Of a stretch of DNA of 64,000 bases, positions 1-12,165 are shown piece by piece (position 1 is the first letter of the stretch; each line of letters opens with the position of its first letter). The position numbers and the translations under genes are program-made. The stretch lies in the NCBI GenBank assembly GCA_933207985.1, contig OW240915.1, positions 118,634,753 to 118,698,752 of the forward strand, given 5' to 3'. The DNA is from Pelobates cultripes. Lineage: Eukaryota; Chordata; Amphibia; Anura; Pelobatidae. The notes under the pieces were generated by a model, which did no database searches, had not been told where the DNA came from, and was given only the letters and a program-made list of their open reading frames with translations.

Positions 1-649
1 ACAATGGAGCCACATGGTGGTCAGAACTAAGGACTTAATTACAACTGCTTTGGACATCCCCTCCCCCCCTTGCATCTGATTACCAACCCCCTATTCATCC
101 TCCAGAGCCAGAGTAGCCATTCCTCCACTCTTCCTCCCAAGTTAAAACTGGTATAGTTGGTATTTGCACTCCCCCTGCTCTATTGCCCCTGCCTACCCAC
201 ATACCTATCTGTAATTTTGTTTTAAACTCTTGTATTTCTGTACTACACCCCTATATTATAGGTATATTATCCTTTTTTTAGTTACTGAATGGGCCCCTCC
301 CAGCTTTGTCCAAAATATCCCCTTTACTAAAATACAAACTGAGATGTTTAATTTACCTTGGAACTAAAGCTTTAATCAAGCCTAGACATCAGGGTGGACA
401 GTGATTAAAATAAGTAATAATAAAATAAGGACATAATTAATTAAAGTCTATCTGTTTCATTAGACTTTAGCGAGGCACTCTAGGGCCACCTACTGGCCAT
501 CTTCGAGAGTTACATTGATAATACATTGTTTATAACAAATAGGAGTAGGACTGCTTACCCTATTTTAATATAATAATTGATATAAGTTTTTATTTTATGT
601 ATAAATATATTAAAAGTTAAGTTTTCTTCATTTTGTATTCATCCACCAA
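1..649. other. Unassigned leader of retroviral region
   Basis: No open frame is convincing. Bases 50-230 are C-rich and could be decayed proline-rich gag sequence, but I cannot anchor them. Bases 230-640 are AT-rich and look like unrelated inserted sequence. No 5' LTR or primer-binding site was recognised, so the 5' end of the downstream retrovirus is either outside the window or deleted. Confidence 0.3.
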
Positions 650-1560
650 ATGCTGACTAGTAAAATTAGCTCACCCCCTTACACCTATCTTACTACTCCC
701 AGACCTATTACTGAGCAGCCTTGCCGAAGTCCCATACTAACCCGACAACTGACTGGTAACCTCCAACCCCGATATTACCAAATGTCCCTCCGACTTACAC
801 CTGGCCCACCACATATTGACATTAATGGACAGTTGCAGTTGGCATATCCTGTATTTGTTTAAGTCCCTTTTACCACATCCGACTTGTTTAATTGGAAGAC
901 CCATAACTCCTCGTACACCAATAAACCTCAGGCCATGATTGACTTGGCCACCTCTATTATACAGACCCATAATCCCACTTGGGCTGATTGTCAGCAATTA
1001 TTACTGACCTTTAGAGTGTAAATGACGCTGACTTGATCCATCTAAAGGCCTATCAACAAGCCATTATTACTGGCATGAAGGCAGTTGGGAAAAAGGCAAT
1101 TAACATGTCCAGGACGGCTGAAGTGTTACAAAAAGCTAATGAATCACCCAGTGCTTTTATGAGAGACTGCTTGAGTCAAATAGATTGCACACTCCTTTCA
1201 ATCCTGAAGCCCCTGAAAACTTCCGAATGATAGACTCAGCATTTGTCAGCCAGGCCCAGAGCAATATTAAGAGAAAGCTACAAAAATTAGAGGGATTTGC
1301 AGGGATATCTATATCACAGCTAATGGCAGTTGCAAATAAGGTGTATATGAATAGGGAAACTGAAAGAAAGCGTGAGGAGGAACATAAGATGAGGAAGAAA
1401 ATAGACATGTTAGTGGTAGCTATTTCAGGTGGTAGACGAGAAGAGGGCGAGGTGGTTATGGTAGCAGCTATAGAGGACAAGGTAGAGGACGTTTTTGAGG
1501 GAGATATTATCCCCCTACCCAGAGATCAAGGGATAGGGAAGATAGAGATTTTGTAGGTCT
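650..1560 (+). pseudogene. gag: Endogenous retrovirus gag remnant (capsid/nucleocapsid)
   Basis: A proline-rich stretch (650-860) leads into capsid-like sequence of gammaretroviral type spread over at least three frames between about 840 and 1,350, including the C-terminal capsid helices around 1,185-1,350 (Arg/Glu/Lys-rich tail after the capsid). The following 1,420-1,520 segment encodes Arg/Gly repeats in one frame, as in a basic nucleocapsid, but no CCHC knuckle is visible. Several stops and frame changes make it non-functional. It is followed by protease in the expected gag-pro-pol order. Identification as gammaretrovirus-like is from overall capsid resemblance and from the env and LTR features downstream. 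Confidence 0.7.
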
Positions 1561-1584
1561 GGCTGACACTGTCATGGAAGACTA

Positions 1585-2160
1585 TTGATACCGACCGGGC
1601 TCCATCCCACTTGGCCGAGCAGAGCCTATGGCCGATGCATCAATAGGGGGAAAGAGAAGTCCTTTCATGATAGACGTGCTGAACATTCTGTGGTGACCAA
1701 ATTGGTAGCTCCTCCTTCTGAGAAGATTATAACTGTGATAGGAGCTACTGGGAAAAGCGCTGCTAGACCGATTCTCAGGAGTCGTACTTGCATTCTAGGA
1801 GGCCATTTTGTGAAGCACCAATTCCTACATATGCCTGAGTGTCCAATCCAACTTCTAGGACAACATTTATTATCAAAACTTCAAGCTCAGATAACGTTTC
1901 TACCTAATGGATCAAAGTCTCTGAAGTTTAATAAATCACCTGGCATAATGGCGATATCGGTGCCAAGGGAAGGAGAATGGTGCTTCTGTTCTGTAATAAC
2001 AAATGCAAACCCTAAGATCGATGGAACTTTATTTGACATTCCAGGAGTATGGGTAGAAAATAATCCTCCAGGACTTGCTTGTAACATCCCATCGATACAT
2101 ATTGAGTTAGAGCTCGGGGTGTATCCTGTTAGCCTTTGTATGTTGTTCTTTCATCTACCC
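1585..2160 (+). pseudogene. pro-pol: Retroviral protease and extreme N-terminus of pol (decayed)
   Basis: The 195-residue open stretch carries the C-terminal half of a retroviral aspartic protease: an ATG-type turn near 1,745, a leucine-glycine flap region near 1,795, and the conserved Leu-Leu-Gly-(x)-Leu-Leu segment near 1,850-1,880. The frame changes exactly around the active-site Asp-Thr/Ser-Gly position (about 1,670-1,680), so the catalytic loop is not intact. From about 2,040 to 2,150 the sequence matches the start of a gammaretroviral reverse transcriptase (Trp/Pro/Gly-rich leader). The reverse transcriptase then stops abruptly; the next recognisable retroviral sequence is the integrase C-terminus. 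Confidence 0.65.
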
Positions 2161-2171
2161 CAACACCTGTA

Positions 2172-2300
2172 AAGGTGGCGGAAGTGACTCCTTGGATTCA
2201 TCACTCTAAGGTTAAACCAGCGGCAGACTCTCGGCAAGCTACTCCAGATCCTGAGAATCCTTGCAAGATCCGGTTGAAGCGCATTACCCAGTTGGATTGA
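2172..2300 (+). pseudogene. pol: Integrase C-terminal remnant after pol deletion
   Basis: A short open segment contains a Trp-Ile-His-His-(x)-Lys-Val-Lys block followed by a basic tail with Asn-Pro-x-Lys-Ile-Arg-Leu-Lys. This resembles the SH3-like C-terminal part of gammaretroviral integrase. It lies within about 20 bp of the N-terminal reverse transcriptase segment, so the polymerase, RNase H and catalytic integrase core are missing, consistent with one internal deletion. The reading ends at a stop at 2,298-2,300. Confidence 0.6.
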
Positions 2301-2535
2301 ACGTGTCGTGAGAAAAAGTACGAGGGGATATCGAGACATTCTAGTTAAAGGTCTACAGAGATCATCAAGTAGGTGTTTTGACGGCCATAATAAAGCCTGA
2401 CCACCTGCCTACGTGTCATAAGCCAGAGTGTCTCGAAGAGATCTCTGTGAAGGAAAGTGAGGATCAGAAGGACAACAATCCTTGCAGCCCTCACAACCGT
2501 GAAGCTGAGGTGCCGTCGCACGGTAGAAGAATAAG

Positions 2536-4560
2536 ATGAGGACCACAAGAATGATGTGCTTAATTACATGGTTTAGTATTTTTATAATTTTTCAGGAGGG
2601 CAAAGTTAAGGATATTCAAAGCTGTGTTAGTTGTATTAAGACTACAAAAACAGGTAATCAAATGTCCCAAACTCTTATTTGGCACTCAGAGTATGAATGT
2701 AAGGGATCTGTATCTAAATGTAGATATTGATTACAGTGTGTGTCACCCAGCAGTAGGAGAGCCTAAATGTTTTGATCCCCAATTCCAACCCCGTACAATT
2801 TGGTTGGTAATTCGGAATAGTAACTCCCAGGTGACATTAATAAATAGGACTGTGATGAGCACCATATATTGCACGGGTATTCTCTTATTTGATGCATGTA
2901 AGGTGCATCAAATTTATGTGGTTTATGTGGTAATCTGAAATGGGAACGGACTTATGGGTTTGACAATAAATATTTATGCCCTAGCAAAAGATCTACTGCT
3001 CCTGACTGCCCAAATTGAGACCCCTATTGGTCATGTGTAGGTTGGGCGACCTGGGGAAAGACAGTAGATCAAGATATGATTATCCAAAGGTTGCCCACTA
3101 CACCGTATTGTAAAACTATGGAGTGTAACCCCGTTCACATGACCATTTCCAATCTGCAGCACTTTACTGACAAGTTTGGAAATCTATTTGGGTTCCAAAT
3201 ATACGGAACAGGGTTGGATACTGGGGCTATTATATATGTAGGCATCGAAATGGAGACAGTAGCAACCCAGACTCATTAGATTTTTCACTCCTTCTATGAG
3301 GAGATGCGTATTGAGGATAAAATTCCCAATTATGTTAAGAACCTATTTATTGATTTGGCTGAGAGTATTGCAGGTAGTCTTAATATAACTAACTGCTTTG
3401 TATGTGGCGGTACTAATATGGGAAGCAAAGGAAGCATGGTACCCTGGTTCTGAGACAGATGAACAACAGATACTTTCTCAGTCTGATCATCAAGTAAGTA
3501 CCAGAGGTAAATCAGAGTGGCAGTTAAAAACATCTATCATAGGTCATGTATGTTTAGCTAGAAGAGGGCCAATGTATAATACACCTGTCGGAGAGTTAAC
3601 CTGCTTAGGACAGAAGGCCTATAATGCTGATACAAAAGATACTACTTGGTGGTCAGCTTCAAATGTCTCGGAACCTACTAATCCGTTTGCCAATTACACT
3701 AATTTGAAAGAGGTATGGTTTGATTTATCTGCTACATCCAATAGGAAATCTATACTGGATTTGTGGTAAAAAGGCATATTTAGAGTTACCACAAGACTAG
3801 GAAGGGGCATGTGTGCTAGGTATGCTCAAACCATCCTTCTTGTTGCCAATCGAAACAGGAGAGACCTTGGGAGTTAAGGCTTATGATGTAAATCAAAAAG
3901 GAAGCGAGTATCTTTGAATATAGGTAGCTGGGAAGATGATTAGTGGCCTCCCCAACGTATTATTAATTATTATGGACCTGCTACTTGGGCAGAAGATGGT
4001 ACTTATGGATATAGAACTCCAATATATATGCTCAATCGTATTACAAGACTACAGGCGGTAATTGAGATTATCACCAATGAGACAGCGCAAGCACTCTACC
4101 TCTTAGCAAAGCAGAATACCCGGATGCGATCAGCCATATACCAGAATAGGCTAGCCCTTGATTACTTACTAGCAGTAGAAGGAGGTGTATGCGGGAAGTT
4201 TAATCTAAGTAACTGTTGTCTGCACATAGATGATGAAGGGCAGGCAGTGGCTGAACTTACCAGTCACATGGTTAAACTTGTGCATGTACTTACTCAGGTC
4301 TGGAGTGGGTATAACCCAAGTAGTTGGTTTGGAAGTTGGTATGAGCAGCTTGGAGGGATTAAGGCACTAGTAGGAGGAGTAGAATTTATTATATTTCTTA
4401 TGCTTCCTCCTGCCCTGTCTACTCCCACTAGTGGTCAGATCTATACGTAGTGTTATAGAGAGCACTATAGAAAGAGAGACAGCTGCCCATGTAATGGCTG
4501 TCTGGAAGTATGAACCACTAGCCCACAGAGAGAATAATCGGGATGAGGAATGTTGAGAGA
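2536..4560 (+). pseudogene. env: Endogenous retrovirus env (SU + TM), multiply broken
   Basis: The region begins with an ATG and a hydrophobic stretch suited to a signal peptide (2,551-2,595). The surface subunit is spread over several frames (2,624-2,938; 3,076-3,279; 3,398-3,769) and includes a CxxC motif after an Asn-Cys at about 3,390-3,405. The transmembrane subunit is best preserved at 4,028-4,450: a heptad-rich helix, the conserved gammaretroviral-type segment before a CX6CC motif (about 4,140-4,220), and a short hydrophobic run near 4,380-4,420. CX6CC with SU CxxC indicates the covalently linked gammaretrovirus-like env class. Stops and frameshifts prevent a full product. Confidence 0.75.
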
Positions 4561-4685
4561 GCACAAAGTTAAGTTAGAATGATTACAAGGTCTGCACTGG
4601 TTCATGGTTACTTGAGGGGTGTTGGTAGATTACGATTAGTGATGCATCTGGAATAATGTTATATCAGAAGCATCAAAGGGGGGAA

Positions 4686-5092
4686 TGTGATGGGATTCCA
4701 GCATGGTCAAAATTTAGTATGCCAAAATCTCCACATGGCATATGCTAATTAGTATCTGATTACAAACAGTTGGATGAGTCATCAGTGTACTGAGCATGTG
4801 TGGAAGTGGATAGTAAAATCCTTTGTCTTCAACAAGCCATGTGGTCTGCCAAATAAGGTGATCCTGAATATCCTGTGTGCTGATTGGTCTGAGGAATATA
4901 GGAGGGGTTATACTGTATGGGAGGGGATATGCTGTTAACAAAAATTCTGTACACCATGTATTTGTCCCTCAGATCTTTTTGGAACAGGAGTTCATCTGAG
5001 ACCCGATCGGTAATGTGAATAAAGGCCTCTTACTTCCTGAATACATGTGTCCATCTCTCTGTGTTTGGCTTCTGCATGCTTACACTGTTACA
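4686..5092 (+). mobile_element. 3' LTR of the endogenous retrovirus
   Basis: A purine-rich tract (AAAGGGGGGAA, ending at about 4,685) precedes a segment that starts TGTGATGGGATTCC and ends TGTTACA, giving TG...CA ends. An AATAAA polyadenylation signal is at 5,018-5,023. A related sequence in reverse orientation at 27,108-27,536 has the same ends and conserved blocks, and it is bounded by a 4-bp TSD, which confirms the LTR limits. No matching 5' LTR lies in the window. Confidence 0.85.
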
Positions 5093-5100
5093 CATTGGGG

Positions 5101-7120
5101 TACTGTTACATTCAGGAGACAATTTTAAATACAAATAGTGAGGCTTTCTTGCAATAACCCATATCAGGAATATGAAATGTCCTGTGAAAAGTGAGTTCAT
5201 GTGTGTGAAAAAGCACAAATAAAGCAATAACCGCTATGTGGGCCCTTCATTTCTGATAGAGTGGTTAGACCAAACATCTTACAATGCACCATTTCATATA
5301 CTCTGGGTTGCCTACGTTTGAAAATGGTATGCCATAATAGTGGAAATGTTATTACCCAGGCTGCCATGCTCTCTCAAAGGCGAGATAGACCCAGAAAATC
5401 ACTTTGTCAAATTGCCAACTTTGAAAAGGACATCTAATATTTTTGTCCCAGTGACTTCCCCAAAAACAGAAAATCTAGTACATGGGAGTACTGTTACATT
5501 CAGGAGACAATGTTAAATACAAATAGTGAGGCTTTGTTGCAATAACTCATATCAGGAATGTGAAATGTCCTGTGAAAAGGGAGTGCATGTGTGTGAAAAA
5601 GCACAAATAAAACTATAACCGCTAAGTGGGCCCTTCATTTCTGATAAAGTGGTTATACCAAACATCTTAAAATGCACCATTTGTTATACTCTGGGTTGCC
5701 TACTTTTGAAAATGGTATGCCATAATAATTGTAGAAATGTTTTTACCCAGGCTGCCATGCTCTCTCAAATGCGATATAGCCCCAGAAAATCACTTTGCCA
5801 AATTTCAATGTAAAAAAGGATAAATGGGTAAGCCATATATATGACCCTGTAACTTTCCAAAACCCCATAAAACCTATACATGGGATTAACATGGTGCTCG
5901 TGAGACATCACTGAACAGAACTAGGAGTATTTCAGGGCAGTTAACTATATACTAACAATAATATTATCAGTGAAAGTACAGATTTTATGTGAAATATGCA
6001 CACAAAAAAAAACAAATGCTAAATTTGGCTAGGGTTTGTGACCCAGTGGCTTCTACAAAAGACTGGGCATACCCCATTTTGAATACCCTGGGATATCTAT
6101 TTTTTCAAATGGTATGCCATGATGGGGGGTAATTTTCATTTCTTGGCTGCCATGCGGTCTCAAAGGCAGCCTAGACACAGCAAACTAATCTGACAAATTT
6201 CAATGTGAAAAAGTATAAAAGGATAAGCTGTATATATGACCCTAAGTTCAAACCCCCAAAATTATGCTCAGCTAAGTCTTCTGAGTAAAAAGACACCCTC
6301 AATGAATATCTTTGGCACTATTTCGTGAAGCTACAGTGCCATATAGGAGACCAAGCCATATCAGTTTTTACGGAACTTTGAATTTTGACGCTGGGCCTAT
6401 GTGCAATTTCCAAGAAATCTTCGCAAATTTTAAATTCAAACTACCCCACAAAGGCCTACCATTTCTTAAAGTAGGCACCCCAGGGTATTTCAAAAGGTAT
6501 ATTTTGAACCTTAGCGTGGGATCATTTGTGTAGTGTTAATAAGCGTTTTTTCTGCCTTTTTGACACACAAAGTGAGTTTGCACAGTATATTTTGCAATCC
6601 AATCCTTATGTGTGCTACCACTGTATAATACTTCATATGTTGCTCAGCTATGTCGGCTGAGTACAGCAATACCCCCGTTTGTACCTTTGCCAGGTATATG
6701 TGTACATCGGAGGGGCACGTTTGGGACACAGCCATTCCATTTTTTTTCAAACTTAAAATTTTTACGCTGTGCCCATGTCCCATTTTAGAGTATTTTACCA
6801 GGCTATATAATCCAAATACCCCATAAAGCCATATCATTTCTTAAAAAAAGACATCCCAGGGTATTTCAAAAGGCATATTTTGAACCTTAGCGTGGGACCA
6901 TTTTTCCGCTAGCTTGTACCAAGTGTAGTGGTAATAAGTGTTTTTTCTGCCTTTTTGACACACAAAGTGAGTTTGCGCAGTATATTTTGTAAACCTTATG
7001 TCTTATCACTGCTTCACTTCATGTTTTATTTTCTAGTACCCAGCGGTATTAATGTTTTTCCTATCATGTTACCTAATCAGTTTCATCTTATTTACATATA
7101 GCTTAGTTCCCATATAGCTT
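5101..7120. repeat. Diverged ~390-bp tandem-repeat family (piggyBac-associated)
   Basis: The segment starting TACTGTTACATTCAGGAG at 5,101 recurs at 5,489 (period 388 bp) with high similarity, followed by more diverged units to about 7,100. Shared words such as gggtatttcaaa, ggtatgccataat and ctctcaaaggc recur at 23,580-23,880, 24,730-25,130 and 63,580-64,000 (partly reverse complement). The same sequence type fills the non-coding part of the TTAA-flanked piggyBac-like elements elsewhere in the window, so this is probably a fragment of such an element. No credible gene is present. Confidence 0.65.
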
Positions 7121-7158
7121 AGTTCCCCAAAAAAATAATTCTTTAGGTTAATAGTGCT

Positions 7159-7317
7159 TGTAACGGATCGCCTGGCACTCCGACTGGGTACCTCGGTTGA
7201 CGGATGCTCCTACTGCTTCCCGAGGGCTCCAAGCACTTCACTAGACACCATAAGCCCTGCAGACCCCACGAACCACCGCAACTTGGTTGGGGTCTCGCCT
7301 TCTCCTACCCACGCTGG
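7159..7317 (-). mobile_element. LTR fragment (same family as 14,888-15,826)
   Basis: Starts TGTAACGGATCGCC and follows the first ~100 bp of the antisense LTR at 14,888 (cctggcactccgactgg versus cctagcaccccgactgg, then the CTCC...GCTTCC...GAGGGCTC block). It is cut at 7,317 by a hAT-like end. Confidence 0.6.
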
Positions 7318-7600
7318 CAGGGCCGGTGCAAGGATTTTTGCCGCCCTAGGCAAAAAAAATGTTTGGCCGCCCCCCCATATGTCCTGCCCATCATGTGACA
7401 TCACAATGCCCTGCCCATATGCTCTGCCATATGGGCGAACGCCAGTCTTCACAAAGTGTCTTTTATCTGAAAAGACAGTGTGTTTACATTAAAAAGCCTA
7501 CAGGCACAGGCTATGCTATAGACACCAGAACCACTACATTATGCTGTAGTGCTTCTGGTGACTATAGTATCCATTTAATGTGAGGTAAATTAGAGATTAG
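7318..7600 (+). mobile_element. hAT-like element end, family A
   Basis: Starts CAGGGCCGGTGCAAGG followed by a TTTTTGCCGCCC block. The same sequence in reverse orientation ends near 50,262, and the similarity extends inward (gcattgtgatgtcac, the T2-like ccagaaccactaca hairpin, and a shared ttagagatta). The partner terminus and TSD for this copy were not located. It probably extends through the minisatellites to about 9,450. Confidence 0.5.
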
Positions 7601-7879
7601 TACCACTAATAATATATTGGATTGCCTACTTACCACCAGATGAGGACAAGAGGCTGATGATGGACTCAGTCTGGCTCCACAGGTCTAGTGTAGAAAAGGC
7701 TCTCTGGAGACTGTTTGTAACAGTGCTCACAACAATTAACGAACAGGAAGCAGCTCCATTTTAGGGCCCCTTACAGAGCTCAAGGTCTGGGCCCCCAGGG
7801 CTTGACCGTGAGTATGCCTACAATGCCCACCCATAAATTCAGCTACATGGCCCACCCATGAGTTCTCTCACAGGAAGTG

Positions 7880-8270
7880 GAGTGTATGAGTGTAGGGGAT
7901 GTTTTATGTGTTATTGTAGAGGATGCAATGTGTGTGTGTTCTTATAGAATGTAGTGTATAGGGATACCAATTTCTGTAAGGGATGTAGTGTGTGTATGTG
8001 CAGTGTAAGGAATGCATTGTATGTTTCTGGGTGTGTGTGTGTAAGGGGTGCAAGGTGTGTTTCTGTGTATTTAATTGAATGCAGTGTGTGTCTGTAAGGG
8101 GTGCATTGATTGTGTAAGAGATGCATTTTGTTTCTGTGTGTAAGAGAATGAGTGTTTGTGTGAACGTAAGGGATGCATTGTGTGTTTCGGGTGTGTCTGT
8201 GTGTGAGTAGGAATGCATTGTATGTTTCTGTGTGTGTGAGGGGGGGGGATGCATTGTGTATGTGTGTAGT
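7880..8270. repeat. GT-rich minisatellite
   Basis: Imperfect repeats of roughly 25-45 bp built from ggatgcattgtgtg and tttctgtgtgtg. Open frames on the minus strand (His/Thr-rich) are repeat artefacts. Confidence 0.75.
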
Positions 8271-8399
8271 GTAAAAGAGAAGGTTTGTGGGGTAGGATAG
8301 GGACTGAGAGGGGAGCAACTCTATTTTTTTCATAGTGCTCTCCCCTCCTGTCAATTATTGATTTCCCCTTCCCTCCTGTCCCTCCGTGTTCTCCCCTTC

Positions 8400-9350
8400 T
8401 GTCCTTTAGTGCTCTCCCTTGGCCCCCTGTAATCCCCCCTTGGTGGTCTTCTCACTCCCCCCTCTCCCCCTTAGTGGTCCTCCATCCATCCATCCCCTTA
8501 GTGGTCCTCCCTCTCCCAAACCCCTTAGTAGACATTCCCCTCCTCCCCCACCCCCTTAGTGGTAATCTCCTCCCCTCAGTGGTCATTATCCTATTTCCCC
8601 CCCCCCTTAGTGGTCCTTACCCTCCCCCCCTCTCCTTAGTGGTCATCCCTACTTAGGGGAGTAAGGGCCACTGAGGGAGGAGGGGGGGTCCATTAAGGGG
8701 TTTGGGAGAGGGAGGCCCGGAGGCCCACCAAAGGGGTTTGGTGGGCCTCCCTCTTCCAAACCCCTTAATGGACCCCCCCTCCTCCCTCAGTGGCCCTTAC
8801 TCCCCTTCCCCAGTGGCCCTAACTCCCCATCCTCCCTCCCCAGTGGCCTCCCCTCATCCCCAGTGGGTCCTTTCCCCCTCATCCCCCAGTGGTCCTTTCC
8901 CCATCCCCAGTGGTCCTTTCCCCAGTGATCCCCCCCCCCAGTGATCCTTCCCTCTCCTCCCAGTGGTCCTTCTCCCTCCCCAGTGGTCCTTTCCCCCCCA
9001 GTGATCCTTCTCCCTCTCCCAGTGGTCCTTTCCCCACCCAGTGGTCCTTTCCCCAGTGATCCTTCTGCCCTCCCAGTGGTTCCCCCCAGTGGTCCTTTCC
9101 CAGTGATCCTTCTGCCCCCTCCCAGTGGTCCTTCCCTTCCAGTGGTCCTTTCCCCAGTGATCCTTCCCCTCCCAGTGGTCCTTCCCCCTCCCAGTGGTCC
9201 TTTCCCTCCAGTGGTCCTTTCCCCAGTGATCCTTCTCCCCTCCCAGTGGTCCTTTCCCCAGTGGTCCTTCCCCCTCCCAGTGTTCCTTCCCTCCCAGTGG
9301 TCCTTCCCCAGTGATCCTTCCCCTCCCCCTGTGGTCCTTACCCTCCTGTC
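8400..9350. repeat. Pyrimidine-rich minisatellite (cagtggtcct units)
   Basis: Dozens of imperfect copies of a 12-30 bp unit centred on cccagtggtccttt, very strongly C/T on the plus strand. It contains the inverted repeat at 8,655-8,806. Long open frames (for example a Gly/Arg-rich 220-codon minus frame) come from the repeat and are not called genes. Confidence 0.85.
8655..8806. repeat. ~150-bp inverted repeat inside the minisatellite
   Basis: AGGGGAGTAAGGGCCACTGA at 8,655 is mirrored by its complement ending at 8,806. The arms stay nearly perfectly complementary for about 60 bp each, up to the inner cccaccaaa/tttggtggg pair near 8,724-8,745. It splits the array into halves of the same polarity. 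Confidence 0.85.
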
Positions 9351-9449
9351 TATGTAGCGTGGCCGGGGGGCGCGGAACGCGGGACAGGAACCTCTGTTTC
9401 CTGTTCCCGGCCGCCGGCGGACTGAAGGGAAGTGCTCACTCTCATGCAT

Positions 9450-12165
9450 GTCAAAAATAATGAAATGTTAAAAGGCCATTAGGCCTGTATTTGTGGGAGG
9501 AGTTATGTCCCCTTTATAAACTCCTACCCCCCTACTCACCTTTAAAGTTCAAGCTGTTTGTCGCAGCACTTCCGGTCCGTAGTTCCCGCCAAATTTCCTG
9601 CCTCCAGCAGCAGCTAGTCGCCAGCAGCTCTCCTGCCTCCGACCTCCGTGCCTGCCAACCGGCTTCTTACCGACATCTCTACCAGGCTTCTGTTACGAGA
9701 CCGGCATGTCCACGTAAGCATAACGTGGGAAATAGCATTCAGCTATTTCCCACGTTCGGGCCTAAAAATGCAGAGATAGGCTCCTTTGTTATGGACAAAA
9801 TATTAGAATTAGTAAAATGTCTATTTACTCTGTGCATCTGTGCTCATTATTCACTGTGTTAACCTGGCTGTTAGAGTAACTGCTTCTCCTCCTACCCCTT
9901 CCCTCCTGTGTTCAGTAGCTGTTTCCCCTCTAACCCCTCCCTTCCTTTGTTCAGTAACTGCTCCATCAACCACTATCTTGTGTAACAAGATGGTGGAGGA
10001 GAGCTCCATGTTAGTAATGACATCACGCCCAGTAGGATGGAATTAGATGAGACTCCTTAAAGTGTGACTAATTGTTGATGTATTTTCCCTGTTATCTATA
10101 ATTATGCATGTGACATATTTCTGTCTTCATAAGGGGCTCCCCGCCCCCTGATTAAACATTCCTGAAGTTTTTCATGAACCTGAAACTTGTGTCCGGTCTG
10201 AAATTACTCTAGGAAGCGTGCACGCACTCAATTTCAATAAACTGGAACAGGAGCAGATAGTCACATAATCAAACACTTGATTTGATCCATAACAATACTT
10301 ACCCGTTCATGCATATTCATCCGTTCGTGTATTTCTGCAGTTCGTGCGGCTAACATCCAACCACAGAGTACACATAGTTACATAGTTACATAGCTGAAAA
10401 GAGACTTGCGTCCATCAAGTGCAGCCTACCTCAAATTAGTTTTTTGCTGTTGATCCATACCTTTGCTTTGTTCTTTGGCATAACTAAACTGCCGACTGCA
10501 ATCTAACATACTCACGTTCATCTATTAATTCGTATGATTAAACAGTCGACCGCTTTGTACATGGCTTTCGTTTATTCTTTTGTGCGGTCCATTAACCGAC
10601 CGCAGGTATTTTCTTTTCTGCTCACAGTCCTTTCTGTTCCTTCGTTTAGCCGAACGCAGGAGGCTTCAATGTCTAAAGTCACTAATCTGTCGTTTAATGT
10701 ATTTCATCATGTCATTTGTTTAAACGAAAGAACTCACCTTTCACTTTCCCAGAATCCTATATTTTAATGTGTTAAGCATATGGCTCATCAGTTACTACTG
10801 GCGAATATATATTTCATCTGTTTTTCACTATTCCTCGGCGATGGTCATATTAATTTACGGGACACTTAATTTTTACACAGGGGAAATCTTTTTAAAGGCA
10901 CGGTCAGGCCATAATCACAAAATAAGTAAGGTATACTAAATACACCACTCAGTACCATTATTTACACCCGCTGGAACTTAGTCTCTCATATTATAAATGT
11001 ATTAACTTCCCCTAATTTTTTCACCAGGCTCCTTACAGTCCATTGCAAATCTCTGTTTCCTAAAACCTCATATACTGGTTCGTTATACTTAGTATGCATA
11101 TGTTTTTAGGCTCTACTACACTTCCTTCTAACAGTCTCCAGGAAGTGTAATCCCAGTATCCTGTATTACTGTATCAGATAAGAAGGTTTACCAGTTGTTT
11201 TTTTTTCCAGTTGATTTTGTCTTCCCCTGAGGTCTCATCCAGCCTCCACGGCCTCATTTAGCCTCCACCCTCTCCCCCTCCCCACTCCAGGTGGGTTCTA
11301 AACTTCTAAATCGAGCTACGGCAAAGACCCTGCACTACGATTTCAACGACAATCACCTCCTAAACCAACACCACTTTGCTACTACTAATTGTAATGATAC
11401 ATTGCTTGTCTTTCGTTTCTACATTTCATTACTTAGATCTGCGCCAATACCGCAGTCTCGCCAAGTTCTACGCCATCAACAACTAACAGCCCACCTGGTA
11501 TCCTGTATTTCAGCATCAGGTATTGTTAAATCTTACTCACTATGATTATGTTTCTCCTAAAGGCCTCACTTGGCCTTCTTATCATTTAAATTCACAATTG
11601 TGGATACCCAGGGGCTTGTCTCTAATTACAGACCAATGTTCAGGTCCCTCATCTTACACGGGTTCTTACGTTACAGTATCAAAGCAATAGGACCAATACT
11701 CAAGGTTAGTATCTACATACGTTCAAGTACATCATTCAAGAAGACAATCCCAGGTTAGAGAACTGGCATTTAGGGTTAGGCGCTGGCCTTAGCTGTCCTA
11801 AGTAATACACCGGTCCTGCAAGGTCTACACCCCACCTCAACACGAAGATTCAGCCCCACGACCAAATCATAGTTAGCCACCTCGCTCGCCCTTCTTTAGG
11901 GCTACAGCTAGGGCTTCCCAAGTCACAGCCACACGTTTTGAATCTCTTACGGTCACCGAGAGGCCAACATCCTGCCACCACATTCAAGTAGCCATGAATC
12001 CCCTCGGCCAAAATCATAGGTTGTGCCACTTGGCACTAGCAGGGCCTCACCTGTCACTTGGTTCTAGTTAAATTCTTCGCCTCGGCACTAGTTAGCAAGC
12101 CAGTTCTCCGAAGGTCTCATCCCCCACCTTCATAACACCCTACTTATCCAAATCAATGTTCCATT
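9450..12165. other. Unassigned retroelement-derived sequence
   Basis: No gene is supported. The stretch includes a TATAAA-like site (about 9,515), a perfect 15-bp-arm hairpin at 9,722-9,756, LTR-like sequence with ATTAAA/AATAAA signals (10,150-10,250), and a short tandem tagttacatagttacatag motif at 10,375-10,395 followed by a common dispersed amphibian repeat (gaaaagagacttgcgtcc). It directly precedes the decayed DIRS-class coding region and may contain that element's 5' part. Confidence 0.4.
9722..9756. repeat. Perfect hairpin, 15-bp arms
   Basis: AACGTGGGAAATAGC (9,722-9,736) and its exact reverse complement (9,742-9,756) are separated by 5 bases. Confidence 0.9.

Noticed and set aside
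8787..9449. 220-codon Gly/Arg-rich minus ORF and Pro-rich plus ORFs
   Set aside because: Products of the cagtggtcct minisatellite; only compositional resemblance to RGG or collagen-like proteins.
10370..10480. tagttacatag repeat considered as a tRNA-derived SINE
   Set aside because: No A and B box arrangement or poly-A/short-repeat tail was found; left as a common dispersed repeat of unknown family.
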